From contig UQHH01000023.1 of the NCBI GenBank assembly GCA_900540865.1, positions 1 to 34,859 on the forward strand: a stretch of DNA of 34,859 bases. Direction: 5' to 3'. This stretch comes from an uncultured Oscillospiraceae bacterium. Lineage in GTDB: Bacteria; Bacillota; Clostridia; Oscillospirales; Acutalibacteraceae. The notes below the pieces were generated by a model. It saw nothing but the letters and a program-made list of their open reading frames with translations. It did not search any database and was not told the DNA's origin. Shown piece after piece: positions 7,436 to 16,032 of this stretch; position 1 is the stretch's first letter; each line of letters starts with the position of its first letter. The position numbers and the translations under genes were made by a program.

Positions 7436-10132
7436 TTGGACGAACACAGGACAGACCCCGAAAGGCTTCTGCAAAAAATCAAGCAGGAAAGCGGGGCGCA
7501 GGGCAGGGGGCACCTGAAAATATTTTTCGGCTATGCGGCGGGCGTTGGGAAAACATATGCCATGCTCAAGGCCGCGCACGCGGCAAAGCGGCGCGGCGTA
7601 GACGTCGTCGTTGGGTATGTGGAGCCCCACATGCGCCCGCAGACGACGGTGCTTTTAAACGGGCTGGAGCAGCTTCCGGCGCTTGAAATCGAGCATAAAG
7701 GAATTAAGCTGCGGGAGTTCGATTTGGACCAGGCAATCAAACGCGCGCCGCAGCTGATATTGGTCGACGAGCTTGCGCACACCAACGCTGATGGATGCCG
7801 CCACAACAAGCGGTATCAGGACGTACAGGAGCTTTTGACCGCGGGCATCGACGTGTATACGACGGTGAACGTTCAGCATATCGAAAGCCTTAACGACATG
7901 GTCGCCTCAATCACCGGAGTGTCCGTGCGAGAGCGCGTGCCGGACCATCTGTTTGACGAGGCGTCGCAGGTAGAGCTCGTGGACATCGAGCCGGAGGAGT
8001 TGATTGAACGGCTCAACGACGGGAAAATTTACCGTAACGAGCAGGCAAAACGCGCGCTCGGCAGCTTTTTCAGTGTGGAAAACCTGACGGCCCTGCGCGA
8101 AATCGCACTGAGGCGCTGCGCCGACCGTGTGAATAAAATTGCTGAGAAGGTTAGGCCGACGGGCGGAAGCGATTATTTTACCGACGAGCAAATCCTGGTC
8201 TGCCTTTCCTCGTCCCCGACCAACGCGAAAATTATCCGTACCGCCGCGAGGATGGCGGACGCCTTCAAGGGCGGCTTTACCGCGCTGTTTGTGGAAACGC
8301 CCACCTTTGCGGCAATGGACGGCGAAGACAAAGAACGGCTGCGCGCCAATATACGCCTGGCACAGCAGCTCGGCGCCGCCATTGAAACGGTGTATGGGGA
8401 GGACATTGCCCTGCAGATTGCCGAATTCGCAAGGCTTTCCGGTGTTTCAAAGATTGTTATGGGCAGGAGCAGCGCCAGCCGCAGATATTTTTTCGGGAAG
8501 CCTTCCCTGACGGAACGGCTGACCGCCGCCGCGCCGAACCTCGATATTTATATTATCCCGGACAAGGAGGCAAAACGTTACCGCCCGCAGCGGCCGCGTA
8601 AACGGCGGATACAATTTTCCGTGTTCGACCTGCTTAAAAGCTTATTGGTGCTTGCCCTTTGTACTGGAATCGGTTTTTTATTCGACTGGCTGGGTTTCAG
8701 TGAGGCAAACATCATTACAATTTATATCCTGGGAGTACTCACGACGGCGGTAATTACTACGGGGCGTGTTTACAGCCTCGCGCTTTCCGTTGTAAGCGTC
8801 CTGGTTTTCAACTTTTTCTTTACAGACCCGCGCCTGACCTTTCAGGCCTACGACAGCGGGTACCCCGTCACCTTTTTTGTCATGTTCATAGCGGCGTTTA
8901 TAACAAGCTCGCTCGCCACAAAAATTAAGCTGCACGCAAAGCAGTCCGCGCAGACGGCGTTCCGGACGAAAATTCTGTTCGACACAAACCAGCAGCTCCA
9001 AAAGGGACAGGGGAAAAGCGAGATTATTTCTATGACAGCTAACCAGCTCGTCAAGCTTTTAAAGCGCGACATTATCTTTTACCCGGAGGAAAACGGAAGG
9101 CTCGGCACACCCGGCGTCTTTTTGGCAAACGAAGCAAGCGCGGCGGAGCGTTACACCGCACCAAACGAGCAGGCGGTCGCCGCGTGGGTTTTTAAAAACA
9201 ACAAACGCGCGGGCGCTACGACCGGCACGCTCGGCAGCGCGAAATGCCTGTACCTTGCCGTGCGGGTAAGCAGCGCCGTTTACGGCGTTATCGGGATTGG
9301 CATAGGGGATCAGCCGCTCGTTTCGTTTGAAAACAGCATTGTCCTTTCCATATTAGGTGAATGCGCGCTCGCGCTTGAAAACGACAAGGCGGTGAGGGAA
9401 CGGGAGCAGTCGGCGGTGCTTGCGAAAAACGAACAGCTCCGCGCAAACCTGCTGCGCTCCATTTCGCACGATTTGAGGACGCCGCTTACGTCTATTTCTG
9501 GCAATGCCGGGATTTTGCTTTCAAGCGGGGACTCAATCCCGCCGGACAAAAAACAAAAGCTCTACACCGATATTTACGAGGATTCCCTGTGGCTCATAAA
9601 CCTTGTGGAAAACCTGCTTTCGGTAACAAAAATCGAGGACGGCTCTATGCATCTCAACAAAACGGCGGAGCTTATCGACGAAATCATATCCGAGGCGCTG
9701 CGGCACATCAGCCGTGAAAGCAGCGCGCATAAAATCATTTTCCGCCCGCCGGACGACATGCTTTTGGTCAAGGCTGACGCAAGGCTCATTATGCAGGTGG
9801 TCATCAATATCGTAAACAACGCAATCAAATATACGCGGGAAGGCTCGGAAATCCGCATCCGCGTCAAAAAAGTAAAAAATATGGTGATGGTGGAGATTGC
9901 CGACAACGGTGAGGGAATTCCAGACGACGCAAAGCAGCGGATTTTCGACATGTTCTATACCGCCAATCCCACGGGAATTGCGGACAACAGGCGGAGCCTG
10001 GGACTGGGGCTTGCGCTTTGCAGGTCAATCGTCACGGCGCACGGCGGGGAGATTTCCGTTTCGGATAATCGACCCTGCGGCACGGTGTTCCGCTTTACTT
10101 TACCGTCAGAGGAGGTAACGCTGCATGAATAA
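7436..10132 (+). CDS. kdpD: Sensor histidine kinase KdpD
   Basis: KdpD is the membrane sensor that phosphorylates KdpE and controls kdpFABC. The 898-residue protein has the N-terminal KdpD domain with Walker A (GYAAGVGKT, 32-40) and Walker B-like VDELAHTN, a universal-stress-like domain (about 250-370), four membrane helices (about 395-500), a GAF-like region, the HisKA box with His678 in SISHDLRTPL, and an HATPase domain (NAIKYT, DNGEGIP, GLGLALC). The stretch S258-S260 / F281-F285 fits the c-di-AMP motif SxS-X20-FTAxY with Phe for Tyr. I chose the TTG at 7436 because GGGAGG lies about 8 bp upstream; the GTG at 7427 overlaps that site. Confidence 0.95.
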   Translation: MDEHRTDPERLLQKIKQESGAQGRGHLKIFFGYAAGVGKTYAMLKAAHAAKRRGVDVVVGYVEPHMRPQTTVLLNGLEQLPALEIEHKGIKLREFDLDQAIKRAPQLILVDELAHTNADGCRHNKRYQDVQELLTAGIDVYTTVNVQHIESLNDMVASITGVSVRERVPDHLFDEASQVELVDIEPEELIERLNDGKIYRNEQAKRALGSFFSVENLTALREIALRRCADRVNKIAEKVRPTGGSDYFTDEQILVCLSSSPTNAKIIRTAARMADAFKGGFTALFVETPTFAAMDGEDKERLRANIRLAQQLGAAIETVYGEDIALQIAEFARLSGVSKIVMGRSSASRRYFFGKPSLTERLTAAAPNLDIYIIPDKEAKRYRPQRPRKRRIQFSVFDLLKSLLVLALCTGIGFLFDWLGFSEANIITIYILGVLTTAVITTGRVYSLALSVVSVLVFNFFFTDPRLTFQAYDSGYPVTFFVMFIAAFITSSLATKIKLHAKQSAQTAFRTKILFDTNQQLQKGQGKSEIISMTANQLVKLLKRDIIFYPEENGRLGTPGVFLANEASAAERYTAPNEQAVAAWVFKNNKRAGATTGTLGSAKCLYLAVRVSSAVYGVIGIGIGDQPLVSFENSIVLSILGECALALENDKAVREREQSAVLAKNEQLRANLLRSISHDLRTPLTSISGNAGILLSSGDSIPPDKKQKLYTDIYEDSLWLINLVENLLSVTKIEDGSMHLNKTAELIDEIISEALRHISRESSAHKIIFRPPDDMLLVKADARLIMQVVINIVNNAIKYTREGSEIRIRVKKVKNMVMVEIADNGEGIPDDAKQRIFDMFYTANPTGIADNRRSLGLGLALCRSIVTAHGGEISVSDNRPCGTVFRFTLPSEEVTLHE

Positions 10133-10826
10133 ACCGCTTGTACTGGTCGTCGAGGACGACGCGGCCGTCCGCAACCTAATTTCCACAACACTTGAAACGC
10201 ACGATTACCGTTACCATACCGCGCCGAACGGAAAGGACGCGATACTGGAGGCCGCGTCCCATAACCCGGATGTAGTGCTGCTCGATTTAGGTCTGCCGGA
10301 CATTGACGGAATCGAAATTATTAAAAAGATACGCTCCTGGTCGAACATGCCGATTATCGTCATCAGCGCGAGAAGCGAGGATACCGATAAAATCGAGGCG
10401 CTCGACGCGGGCGCGGACGATTACCTGACGAAGCCTTTTTCCGTGGAGGAGCTGCTTGCAAGGCTGCGCGTTACATTCAGACGGCTGCATTACGCGCTGG
10501 AAAACGCGGGGGCAGACGGCGCCGTGTTTATGAATGGAGGCTTAAAAATCGATTACGCGGCGGGCTGCGTATACCGGGACGGCGACGAGCTTCACCTGAC
10601 CCCGATTGAATATAAGCTGCTGTGCCTGCTTTCAAGAAATGTGGGGAAGGTCCTCACGCATACCTTTCTGACGCGGGAGGTCTGGGGCAGCGCGTGGGAC
10701 AACGATGTGGCCTCCCTGCGCGTTTTCATGGCGACGCTGCGCAAAAAAATTGAGAAGGACCCGTCCGCCCCGCGGTATATCCAGACTCATGTGGGCGTCG
10801 GCTACCGGATGCTGCGTGTAGAATAA
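10125..10826 (+). CDS. kdpE: Response regulator KdpE (OmpR family)
   Basis: KdpE is the partner response regulator that activates kdpFABC when phosphorylated. The 233-residue protein has a receiver domain with acidic pocket EDD near residue 10, phosphoacceptor Asp in VVLLDLGLPD (about residue 53), Ser/Thr switch in IVISARSE and Lys in LTKPF. A winged-helix DNA-binding domain follows (LTPIEYKLLCLL, LTREVWG, RVFMATLRKKIEKDP, GVGYRM). The start overlaps the end of kdpD by 8 bp, so the two are translationally coupled. A strong terminator follows at 10856. Confidence 0.96.
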   Translation: MNKPLVLVVEDDAAVRNLISTTLETHDYRYHTAPNGKDAILEAASHNPDVVLLDLGLPDIDGIEIIKKIRSWSNMPIIVISARSEDTDKIEALDAGADDYLTKPFSVEELLARLRVTFRRLHYALENAGADGAVFMNGGLKIDYAAGCVYRDGDELHLTPIEYKLLCLLSRNVGKVLTHTFLTREVWGSAWDNDVASLRVFMATLRKKIEKDPSAPRYIQTHVGVGYRMLRVE

Positions 10827-10855
10827 GCCGGTATATAAACGAAATATATAAATAA

Positions 10856-10895
10856 GAAGCGCCCCCTGTCCGGTTAAAAAGACAGGGGGCGCTTC
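10856..10895. terminator. Bidirectional terminator between kdpE and the ROK-SIS gene
   Basis: A perfect 15-bp stem GAAGCGCCCCCTGTC (10856-10870) / GACAGGGGGCGCTTC (10881-10895) sits between convergent genes. The minus-strand side has the better T-rich tail (TTATTTATATATTTC), so it serves at least the ROK-SIS gene and probably both. Confidence 0.85.
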
Positions 10896-10923
10896 CTATA
10901 TAAAATATCAGGAGAGGCTTGTT

Positions 10924-12561
10924 TTAACCGAAAAATTCCGCTTCAATCATTGCGCAGAGCGTATGGTAAACGGGCAGATGGCATTCCTGTACCTGCGCCG
11001 TACTTTCACCGGGGCAGGCAATGGTTACGTCGCAGAGCGCTGACAGCGTGCTTTGGCCGGGCCCTGTGAGCGCAATGGTACGCAGGCCCATCTGCCGGGC
11101 AAGTTTTACCGCGTTGCAGACATTTTTCGAGTTGCCCGACGTGCTGATGGCAATTAATACGTCGCCCTTTTTTCCGTAGCCGAGCACCTGCTGCGCAAAC
11201 GCGAGGTCCGGCTCCACGTCGTTGCTAAACGCGGTAAACAGCGCGCTGTGGTTCGTAAGGGCAATCGCGGGCAGTGCCTTTTGCAGAAGCCGCGGCTCCT
11301 GCGCGCCGTTTCCAAACGCTGCCGCCGCTTGCGTATAATCGGCTCCTGTAAGCTCACGCTTTAAATAGAAGCCCTTCATCAGCTCGCCGACGATATGGTC
11401 GGCGTCCGCCGCGCTTCCTCCATTGCCGCAGATAAGCAGCTTATGGCCGGAGGAAAAGCATTCCCGCAAAAGGCAGAAGGCGTCCATAATCTGGCCTGAC
11501 AGCGGCTTTAGCTGCGGGTAACGCTCAAACAACATATCATAATGCGCTTTTGCGCAGGCCTTCGGAGCATCGGTGCTTACGGGCATCAGCCCAAGGCCGA
11601 GGCACGCGGTCAGGACGCTCGCGTAATCGCCGATTTGGTCACGAAGCTGGGCCGGCTTGATTTCACAGACTGCCCGCGCTCCGGGAATCGCTTCGCGCTC
11701 AATGGCACGTTCCATTGCCGGACGCAAAAGCTTTTCACAACGAGCGAAAATGCTGCCGATAACGATGCATGACGGGTTGAACAAATCGATTAAATACGAA
11801 ACTGCTTCCCCAAGCCTTTCCCCGACCATATCCCACAGCCGCAAAGCGTCCGGGTCACCCCTGTGCGCATATTCGGACAACAGCTTCGCGCTGAGCTCTT
11901 CTTCTTGATAACCGTCGCTTACCCATGCGGGTGTATGGCCGTTTTTCAGCAGCTCTTTGGTTTCTATCTGAATGAGCTGTTTTATACCCGAACCGCCGCA
12001 GAAGCCTTCCGCGGAACCGGCCTTCCCAAACCCCACGGGGCCGTCGGGCGCCAGGCGGATGTGCCCGACCTCACCGAGCAAGTCGTTGGTTCCGGTGAGC
12101 AGCCGCCCGTCGGAAATCACGCCGCAGCCGAAGCCCGTCCCCATTGTAAGAAAAAGCATATGGCTGCTGACCTGCCCCGCGCCGAGCTTCCATTCCGCCA
12201 GCGCGCCGGCGTTTGCGTCGTTCTGTAAAAAGGCGGGGACCTGGAAGCGGTCGGTGAGCATCTGTGTAATTGGGATGTCGTCCCAGCCGGGAAGGTTCGG
12301 CGGGGACAGTACCCTGCCGGTCCTGCCGTTGAGCGGCCCGCCGCAGCTCACGCCGATGGCGCGGATGTTTTTAAAGGAAAGCCCGTGTTCCTTTACAAGC
12401 TCCCCGGTTTTTTCTACAATGCGTTCCCAAAGGGGTGTAAAGCCTTCATCGGCATGGGAGGGAAACTGTATACGCCCCACCATTTCAATTTTAAGACCTG
12501 CTTTTGCAAGGATAACGGCGCATTTGGTTCCGCCGATATCCAGCCCGACGATATACTGCAT
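10924..12561 (-). CDS. ROK-family sugar kinase fused to a GmhA-like SIS sugar-phosphate isomerase
   Basis: This 545-residue bifunctional protein has a ROK kinase half (about 1-330) with the phosphate loop DIGGTK (8-13), catalytic Asp115 in QNDANAGALAE and His167 in GEVGHI. A SIS half (about 340-545) has CGNGGSAADADH (378-389), STSGNS (473-478) and VQECH with His528. Glu393 and His528 match catalytic residues of sedoheptulose-7-phosphate isomerase GmhA. The usual ROK zinc motif CxCGxxGCxE is missing: the stretch reads GFGKAGSAE. Likely role: phosphorylate an imported sugar and isomerise or aldose-ketose convert the product. The ATG follows TAAGGAGG. It is divergent from pfkB. The two activities are inferred; the substrate is unknown. 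Confidence 0.85.
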   Translation of the reverse strand: MQYIVGLDIGGTKCAVILAKAGLKIEMVGRIQFPSHADEGFTPLWERIVEKTGELVKEHGLSFKNIRAIGVSCGGPLNGRTGRVLSPPNLPGWDDIPITQMLTDRFQVPAFLQNDANAGALAEWKLGAGQVSSHMLFLTMGTGFGCGVISDGRLLTGTNDLLGEVGHIRLAPDGPVGFGKAGSAEGFCGGSGIKQLIQIETKELLKNGHTPAWVSDGYQEEELSAKLLSEYAHRGDPDALRLWDMVGERLGEAVSYLIDLFNPSCIVIGSIFARCEKLLRPAMERAIEREAIPGARAVCEIKPAQLRDQIGDYASVLTACLGLGLMPVSTDAPKACAKAHYDMLFERYPQLKPLSGQIMDAFCLLRECFSSGHKLLICGNGGSAADADHIVGELMKGFYLKRELTGADYTQAAAAFGNGAQEPRLLQKALPAIALTNHSALFTAFSNDVEPDLAFAQQVLGYGKKGDVLIAISTSGNSKNVCNAVKLARQMGLRTIALTGPGQSTLSALCDVTIACPGESTAQVQECHLPVYHTLCAMIEAEFFG

Positions 12562-12596
12562 AGAACTGCCTCCTTATTGTGCGTTTCATTATCTAT

Positions 12597-12625
12597 AGTA
12601 TAGCGGATAGAAAAAGGTTTTTCAA
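12597..12625 (-). promoter_or_regulatory. Promoter for the ROK-SIS gene
   Basis: On the minus strand TTGAAA (12620-12625) and TATACT (12597-12602) are 17 bp apart, about 36 bp before the start codon. The boxes are near consensus. Confidence 0.7.
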
Positions 12626-12631
12626 GCATTT

Positions 12632-12652
12632 TGCGCATATAATTTATGCGCA
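12632..12652. promoter_or_regulatory. Palindrome TGCGCATA-N5-TATGCGCA, candidate operator
   Basis: A perfect 8-bp inverted repeat with a 5-bp centre lies directly upstream of the minus-strand -35 box, in the divergent control region between the ROK-SIS and pfkB genes. Operator function is inferred from position and symmetry. Confidence 0.45.
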
Positions 12653-12748
12653 CACAGAAAATAGCAAAATAAATACTATAAATTACTAAATATGGACAAA
12701 ATTTTTAAAAGTTTTTAAAATTTTATCAAAAAAATACGCATAAAACGC

Positions 12749-12776
12749 TTGACTTTTGATTTTATACGCGTATAAT
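12749..12776 (+). promoter_or_regulatory. Promoter of the pfkB-nagB-like-GH4 operon with palindrome over the -10
   Basis: TTGACT (12749-12754) and TATAAT (12771-12776) are separated by 16 bp. The 14-bp palindrome TTATACGCGTATAA (12762-12775) overlaps the -10 box, a classic repressor position. ATAAAACGCTT (12740-12750) overlaps the -35 and resembles the inverted repeats flanking the deoR promoter. The upstream 80 bp are runs of A and T that could act as an UP element. Confidence 0.7.
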
Positions 12777-12807
12777 GAAGATAAAGAAAGCGAAAGGGGG
12801 AACGGAT

Positions 12808-13722
12808 ATGAAGCATGTTACGGTGGTTGGCTCCCATACCTCCGCTTATTTGATGCATTGTCCGCGCCTGCCTACCCGCGGCGAGTTTATCATGGGCGAT
12901 TCCTTCAATGAGTCACTCGACGGCGGCAAGGGCTCCAACCAGGCGCTTGCGCTTGCAAGGCTCGGCGCGCCGGTTGATTTTGTCGGCGTCGTCGGGGACG
13001 ACAAAGCGGGCGAAGGCTTCCGCCGCTATTTTACAGACAACGGCGTCAGCCTTGATTATACAGTGACGATACCCGGCGGTAAGACGGCAATGGGCCTTGC
13101 TTTTATAGACCCGCAGGGGCAAATCATCGGCGCGACCGACCCCGGCGTTTTAAAAGATATGACGCGCGCGCATGTGGACGCGGCCGAAGAGAGTATAAAG
13201 GGCTGCAGCGTTTTACTCACACAGCTTGAAATTCCCGCGGATGTTGCGCTGTATGCGTGCAGGGTGGCAAAGCGGTACGACAAGGTGACCATTCTCAATC
13301 CGGCGCCAGCCGACCATATGACGCTCGGCCATATCCGAAATGTGGATATTCTCACCCCAAACGAGCCGGAGGCAAAGCTGCTTTTGGGAATAGACCCGCA
13401 GAAAGAGATGACGCAGGAGGACCTTGCGATTGAATATACGGCGCGCAGCCTTCCATTTGCAACCGTGATTACGCTCGGAAGCGAGGGCGCGATGATTGTC
13501 TCGCAGGGAAAGGTGCGCAGGGTACCCTGCCCCAAGGTGCAGGCGGTCGATACGTCCGGCGCGGGCGACTGCTTCAACGCTGCGGTCGCTTACTGCATCG
13601 CCCAGGGCAAAAGCCTGCTGTCTGCCGTCGAGTTTGCCGTAAAGGCCGCTTCTTTTTCCGTTATGAGGGAACAGGTATGGCCGTCCTACCCGACGGTCGA
13701 CCAAATCATACAGCCCGGATAA
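12808..13722 (+). CDS. PfkB-family (ribokinase-like) carbohydrate kinase
   Basis: This is a cytoplasmic ATP-dependent sugar kinase of 304 residues. It has the ribokinase N-terminal signature GGKGSNQALALARLGA (about residues 37-52), the inner motif NPAPA and the C-terminal PfkB signature DTSGAGDCFNAAVA with the catalytic Asp in GAGD. It matches ribokinase in layout, including a terminal segment like ASFSV..PSYPT. The start at 12808 is chosen because AAAGGGGG lies about 8 bp upstream; the 11 in-frame codons before it overlap the -10 and leader. It is the first gene of a tight operon with the NagB-like and GH4-like genes. The sugar is not identifiable. Confidence 0.88.
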   Translation: MKHVTVVGSHTSAYLMHCPRLPTRGEFIMGDSFNESLDGGKGSNQALALARLGAPVDFVGVVGDDKAGEGFRRYFTDNGVSLDYTVTIPGGKTAMGLAFIDPQGQIIGATDPGVLKDMTRAHVDAAEESIKGCSVLLTQLEIPADVALYACRVAKRYDKVTILNPAPADHMTLGHIRNVDILTPNEPEAKLLLGIDPQKEMTQEDLAIEYTARSLPFATVITLGSEGAMIVSQGKVRRVPCPKVQAVDTSGAGDCFNAAVAYCIAQGKSLLSAVEFAVKAASFSVMREQVWPSYPTVDQIIQPG

Positions 13723-13749
13723 AATTTTCGTTATAAGGGAGGAAATAAA

Positions 13750-14625
13750 ATGGACACAAGCAAGACCGCTTATACCTGGAACGAAATGCTGATGGTCCCG
13801 GTCGAAGAGCTGCCCGCGCGCTCCAGAGTGCCGATTGAAATATTCGACGACCCGAAGGACATGTTCTACCAGCTCGCGCGCAGGGTTGTCGACACGGTCA
13901 AGAGCAACAATGAAAAGGGACTTAAAACAAGGATTGCGTGGCCGGTCGGCCCGAAAAAGAATTACCCCCTGATGGTGGAAATGTCAGTGAAAGAGAACGT
14001 CTCCTGGAAGAACACCATCCATTACCAGGTGGACGAATGGCTCGACTGGCAGGGCAGGAAGCTCCCCGCGAACCACCCGTTTAATCTGGAATGCTGGCTC
14101 AAGCGTGAATTTTTCGATAAATTCCCGGAAGATTTAAAGCCCAGGGAGGAAAACATGTTTTTCCACCGTCCGCTCGAGGTCGATTACGTGGACCGGATGA
14201 TTGAGCAAAACGGCGGAATCGATATTCTGCTCGGCGGCTTCGGTTTTACGGGCCACATCGCCTACAACGAGCCGGTGCCCAGCCGCTGGTACGAGGTATC
14301 GGACGAGCAGTTTAAAAACGGCTCCTCCCATATCGTCTATACAAACGAGGAAACCTTTATCATGCATTCCCACCGCTCCACGGGCGGCAATACCCGCCAA
14401 ATTCCGCCGTGCGGCATTACAATCGGGTTCAAGCAGATTTTATCTGCAAAACAGATATATTTGGTCTCCGACGGGGGAGAATGGAAAAAGACCATTTTGC
14501 GTATTATGTGCTTCCATGAGCCGACCGCGAAATATCCGTGTACGTTCGTGCAGGAGCACCCCAATACATTGATTATGGTAGACAAAAAGACGGCGGATTG
14601 CCCGTCTATGAATTTCATTGGTTAA
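13750..14625 (+). CDS. Glucosamine-6-phosphate deaminase/isomerase-like protein (NagB family, altered triad)
   Basis: This 291-residue protein belongs to the NagB/RpiA/6-phosphogluconolactonase-like fold. It has the VDEW motif with Asp95 matching the catalytic Asp72 of E. coli NagB, and GGFGFTGHIAYNEP (162-175) matching GVGxDGHIAFNEP. Within that motif His169 and Glu174 are kept, but Thr167 replaces the Asp of the NagB Asp-His-Glu triad. The protein also has an unusual N-terminal part before the core. This suggests a different substrate or an isomerase rather than a deaminase. GGAGG precedes the ATG. It lies 27 bp after pfkB and 16 bp before the GH4-like gene. The family is clear; the reaction is uncertain. 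Confidence 0.8.
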   Translation: MDTSKTAYTWNEMLMVPVEELPARSRVPIEIFDDPKDMFYQLARRVVDTVKSNNEKGLKTRIAWPVGPKKNYPLMVEMSVKENVSWKNTIHYQVDEWLDWQGRKLPANHPFNLECWLKREFFDKFPEDLKPREENMFFHRPLEVDYVDRMIEQNGGIDILLGGFGFTGHIAYNEPVPSRWYEVSDEQFKNGSSHIVYTNEETFIMHSHRSTGGNTRQIPPCGITIGFKQILSAKQIYLVSDGGEWKKTILRIMCFHEPTAKYPCTFVQEHPNTLIMVDKKTADCPSMNFIG

Positions 14626-14641
14626 AAGGAGGAAACAGGAA

Positions 14642-16021
14642 ATGGCAAAGATTGTTCTAATCGGCGCCGGCAGTATGGCGTTTACGCCTACGCTTGTCGC
14701 CACGTTCATCGCGGACCCGTTTTACCGCGGGTCGGAAATCGCCCTTGTGGATATTCACGAGGAACGCCTGACGATTATGCATAACCTGCTGCTCAGGCTG
14801 AACAAGGAAAAGGATTTGGACATCAACTTCACAGCGCATCTCGACAGGGAAACGGCGCTGCCGGGCGCGGACATCGTGATTTTGTGCTTTGCGGTCGGCT
14901 CGCATGAGGCGTTCCTCAAGGACAACGAAATCCCGACGAAGTACGGCTTTGTCCAGTCTGACGGCGAAACGCTCGGACCGGGCGGTATTTCAAGGGGCCT
15001 GCGCCACATCCCGCTGGCGGTTGCAATCGCGAAGGACTGCGAGCGCCTCTGCCCGAACGCGCACCTCTACAACTACACAAATCCCATGGCTCCCATGACG
15101 CAGGCCGTCTACAAGTACACGAACATGAAGTGCACCGGCCTTTGCATCGGCGCGGAGCTTACAAAGAGCTTTGCAATGGAAGTACTGCGCGAGAAGGACA
15201 ACGGAGACATCCAGTTCCTTGCCGCCGGCATGAACCACGGCCACTTCCTGCTCGAGCTGCGCCGCGGTACGGAGGATTTGTACCCGAAGCTCAGGCAAAA
15301 ATGCCGCGATATGTTCAAGGGTAGAACCTTCAACGAGGTTACGGCCGAAATGGACGAAATCTCAAAGAACATGCCGGAGAACTCCGCGCACTTCAACGAG
15401 CTGTCCCTCTGTGTTGCCATGTGCGCAAAGATGGGCTATTTCCCCGGACCGGGCGACGGCCATATCGGAGAGTTCTATCCCCAGTGGTTTACTTCTACGC
15501 CCGACCAGAGAAAGCGCCACGACATGGACCAGGTCTATATCCGCAAGCTGCTTGCGACCTATAAGCCGTTCGCGGAGAAGATTAAGAAAATGTCGAACTA
15601 CGAAATGCCGCTCGATTACGACCTGTTCCAGGTCGGAAAGACGTGGGAAGAAAGCCAGCTCAACGACATCGAAATTGCAATGCGTGAAAACCGGGGCGAA
15701 ATTTTCCATATCAACATCCCAAACCACGGCTATATTGCCGATATCCCGGACGGAATCGTCGTGGAAATCCCTGTCATCGTAGACGCGGGAGGTTACCATC
15801 CCATCGGGGTAGGCAACCTGCCGAAGGAAATTGCCCCCTGCATCGTGCGCCACGCTTTGAGCCAGGATTTGCTGATTGAAGCCGCGATGGAGGGCGACTT
15901 TGATAAGGTGATGGCGGTATTTGGCAACGACCCGAACTGCTTCGATTTGGAAATCGGCGAACAGTGCATGAGAGAACTGATTGAAGCCAATATTGAGCAC
16001 CTGCCGCAGTTCCAAAAATAA
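14642..16021 (+). CDS. Glycoside hydrolase family 4-like NAD-dependent enzyme
   Basis: GH4 enzymes cleave glycosides through NAD+ oxidation at C3 with a divalent metal. The 459-residue protein has the Rossmann motif GAGSMAFTP (8-16), DIHEERL for NAD ribose binding, NYTNPM, Cys168 in GLCIGAE, the AAGMNHGHF motif with His199, and GDGHIGEFYPQW. In well-studied GH4 groups the metal Cys is followed by HS, HE, HG, DMP or N(V/I)P; here it is CIGA, so substrate class cannot be assigned. The ATG at 14642 follows AAAGGAGG; the ORF start eight codons upstream overlaps the previous gene. It could hydrolyse a non-phosphorylated glycoside brought in by the ABC importer, or act only as an oxidoreductase. 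Confidence 0.82.
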   Translation: MAKIVLIGAGSMAFTPTLVATFIADPFYRGSEIALVDIHEERLTIMHNLLLRLNKEKDLDINFTAHLDRETALPGADIVILCFAVGSHEAFLKDNEIPTKYGFVQSDGETLGPGGISRGLRHIPLAVAIAKDCERLCPNAHLYNYTNPMAPMTQAVYKYTNMKCTGLCIGAELTKSFAMEVLREKDNGDIQFLAAGMNHGHFLLELRRGTEDLYPKLRQKCRDMFKGRTFNEVTAEMDEISKNMPENSAHFNELSLCVAMCAKMGYFPGPGDGHIGEFYPQWFTSTPDQRKRHDMDQVYIRKLLATYKPFAEKIKKMSNYEMPLDYDLFQVGKTWEESQLNDIEIAMRENRGEIFHINIPNHGYIADIPDGIVVEIPVIVDAGGYHPIGVGNLPKEIAPCIVRHALSQDLLIEAAMEGDFDKVMAVFGNDPNCFDLEIGEQCMRELIEANIEHLPQFQK

Positions 16022-16032
16022 ATCTCATCCAA

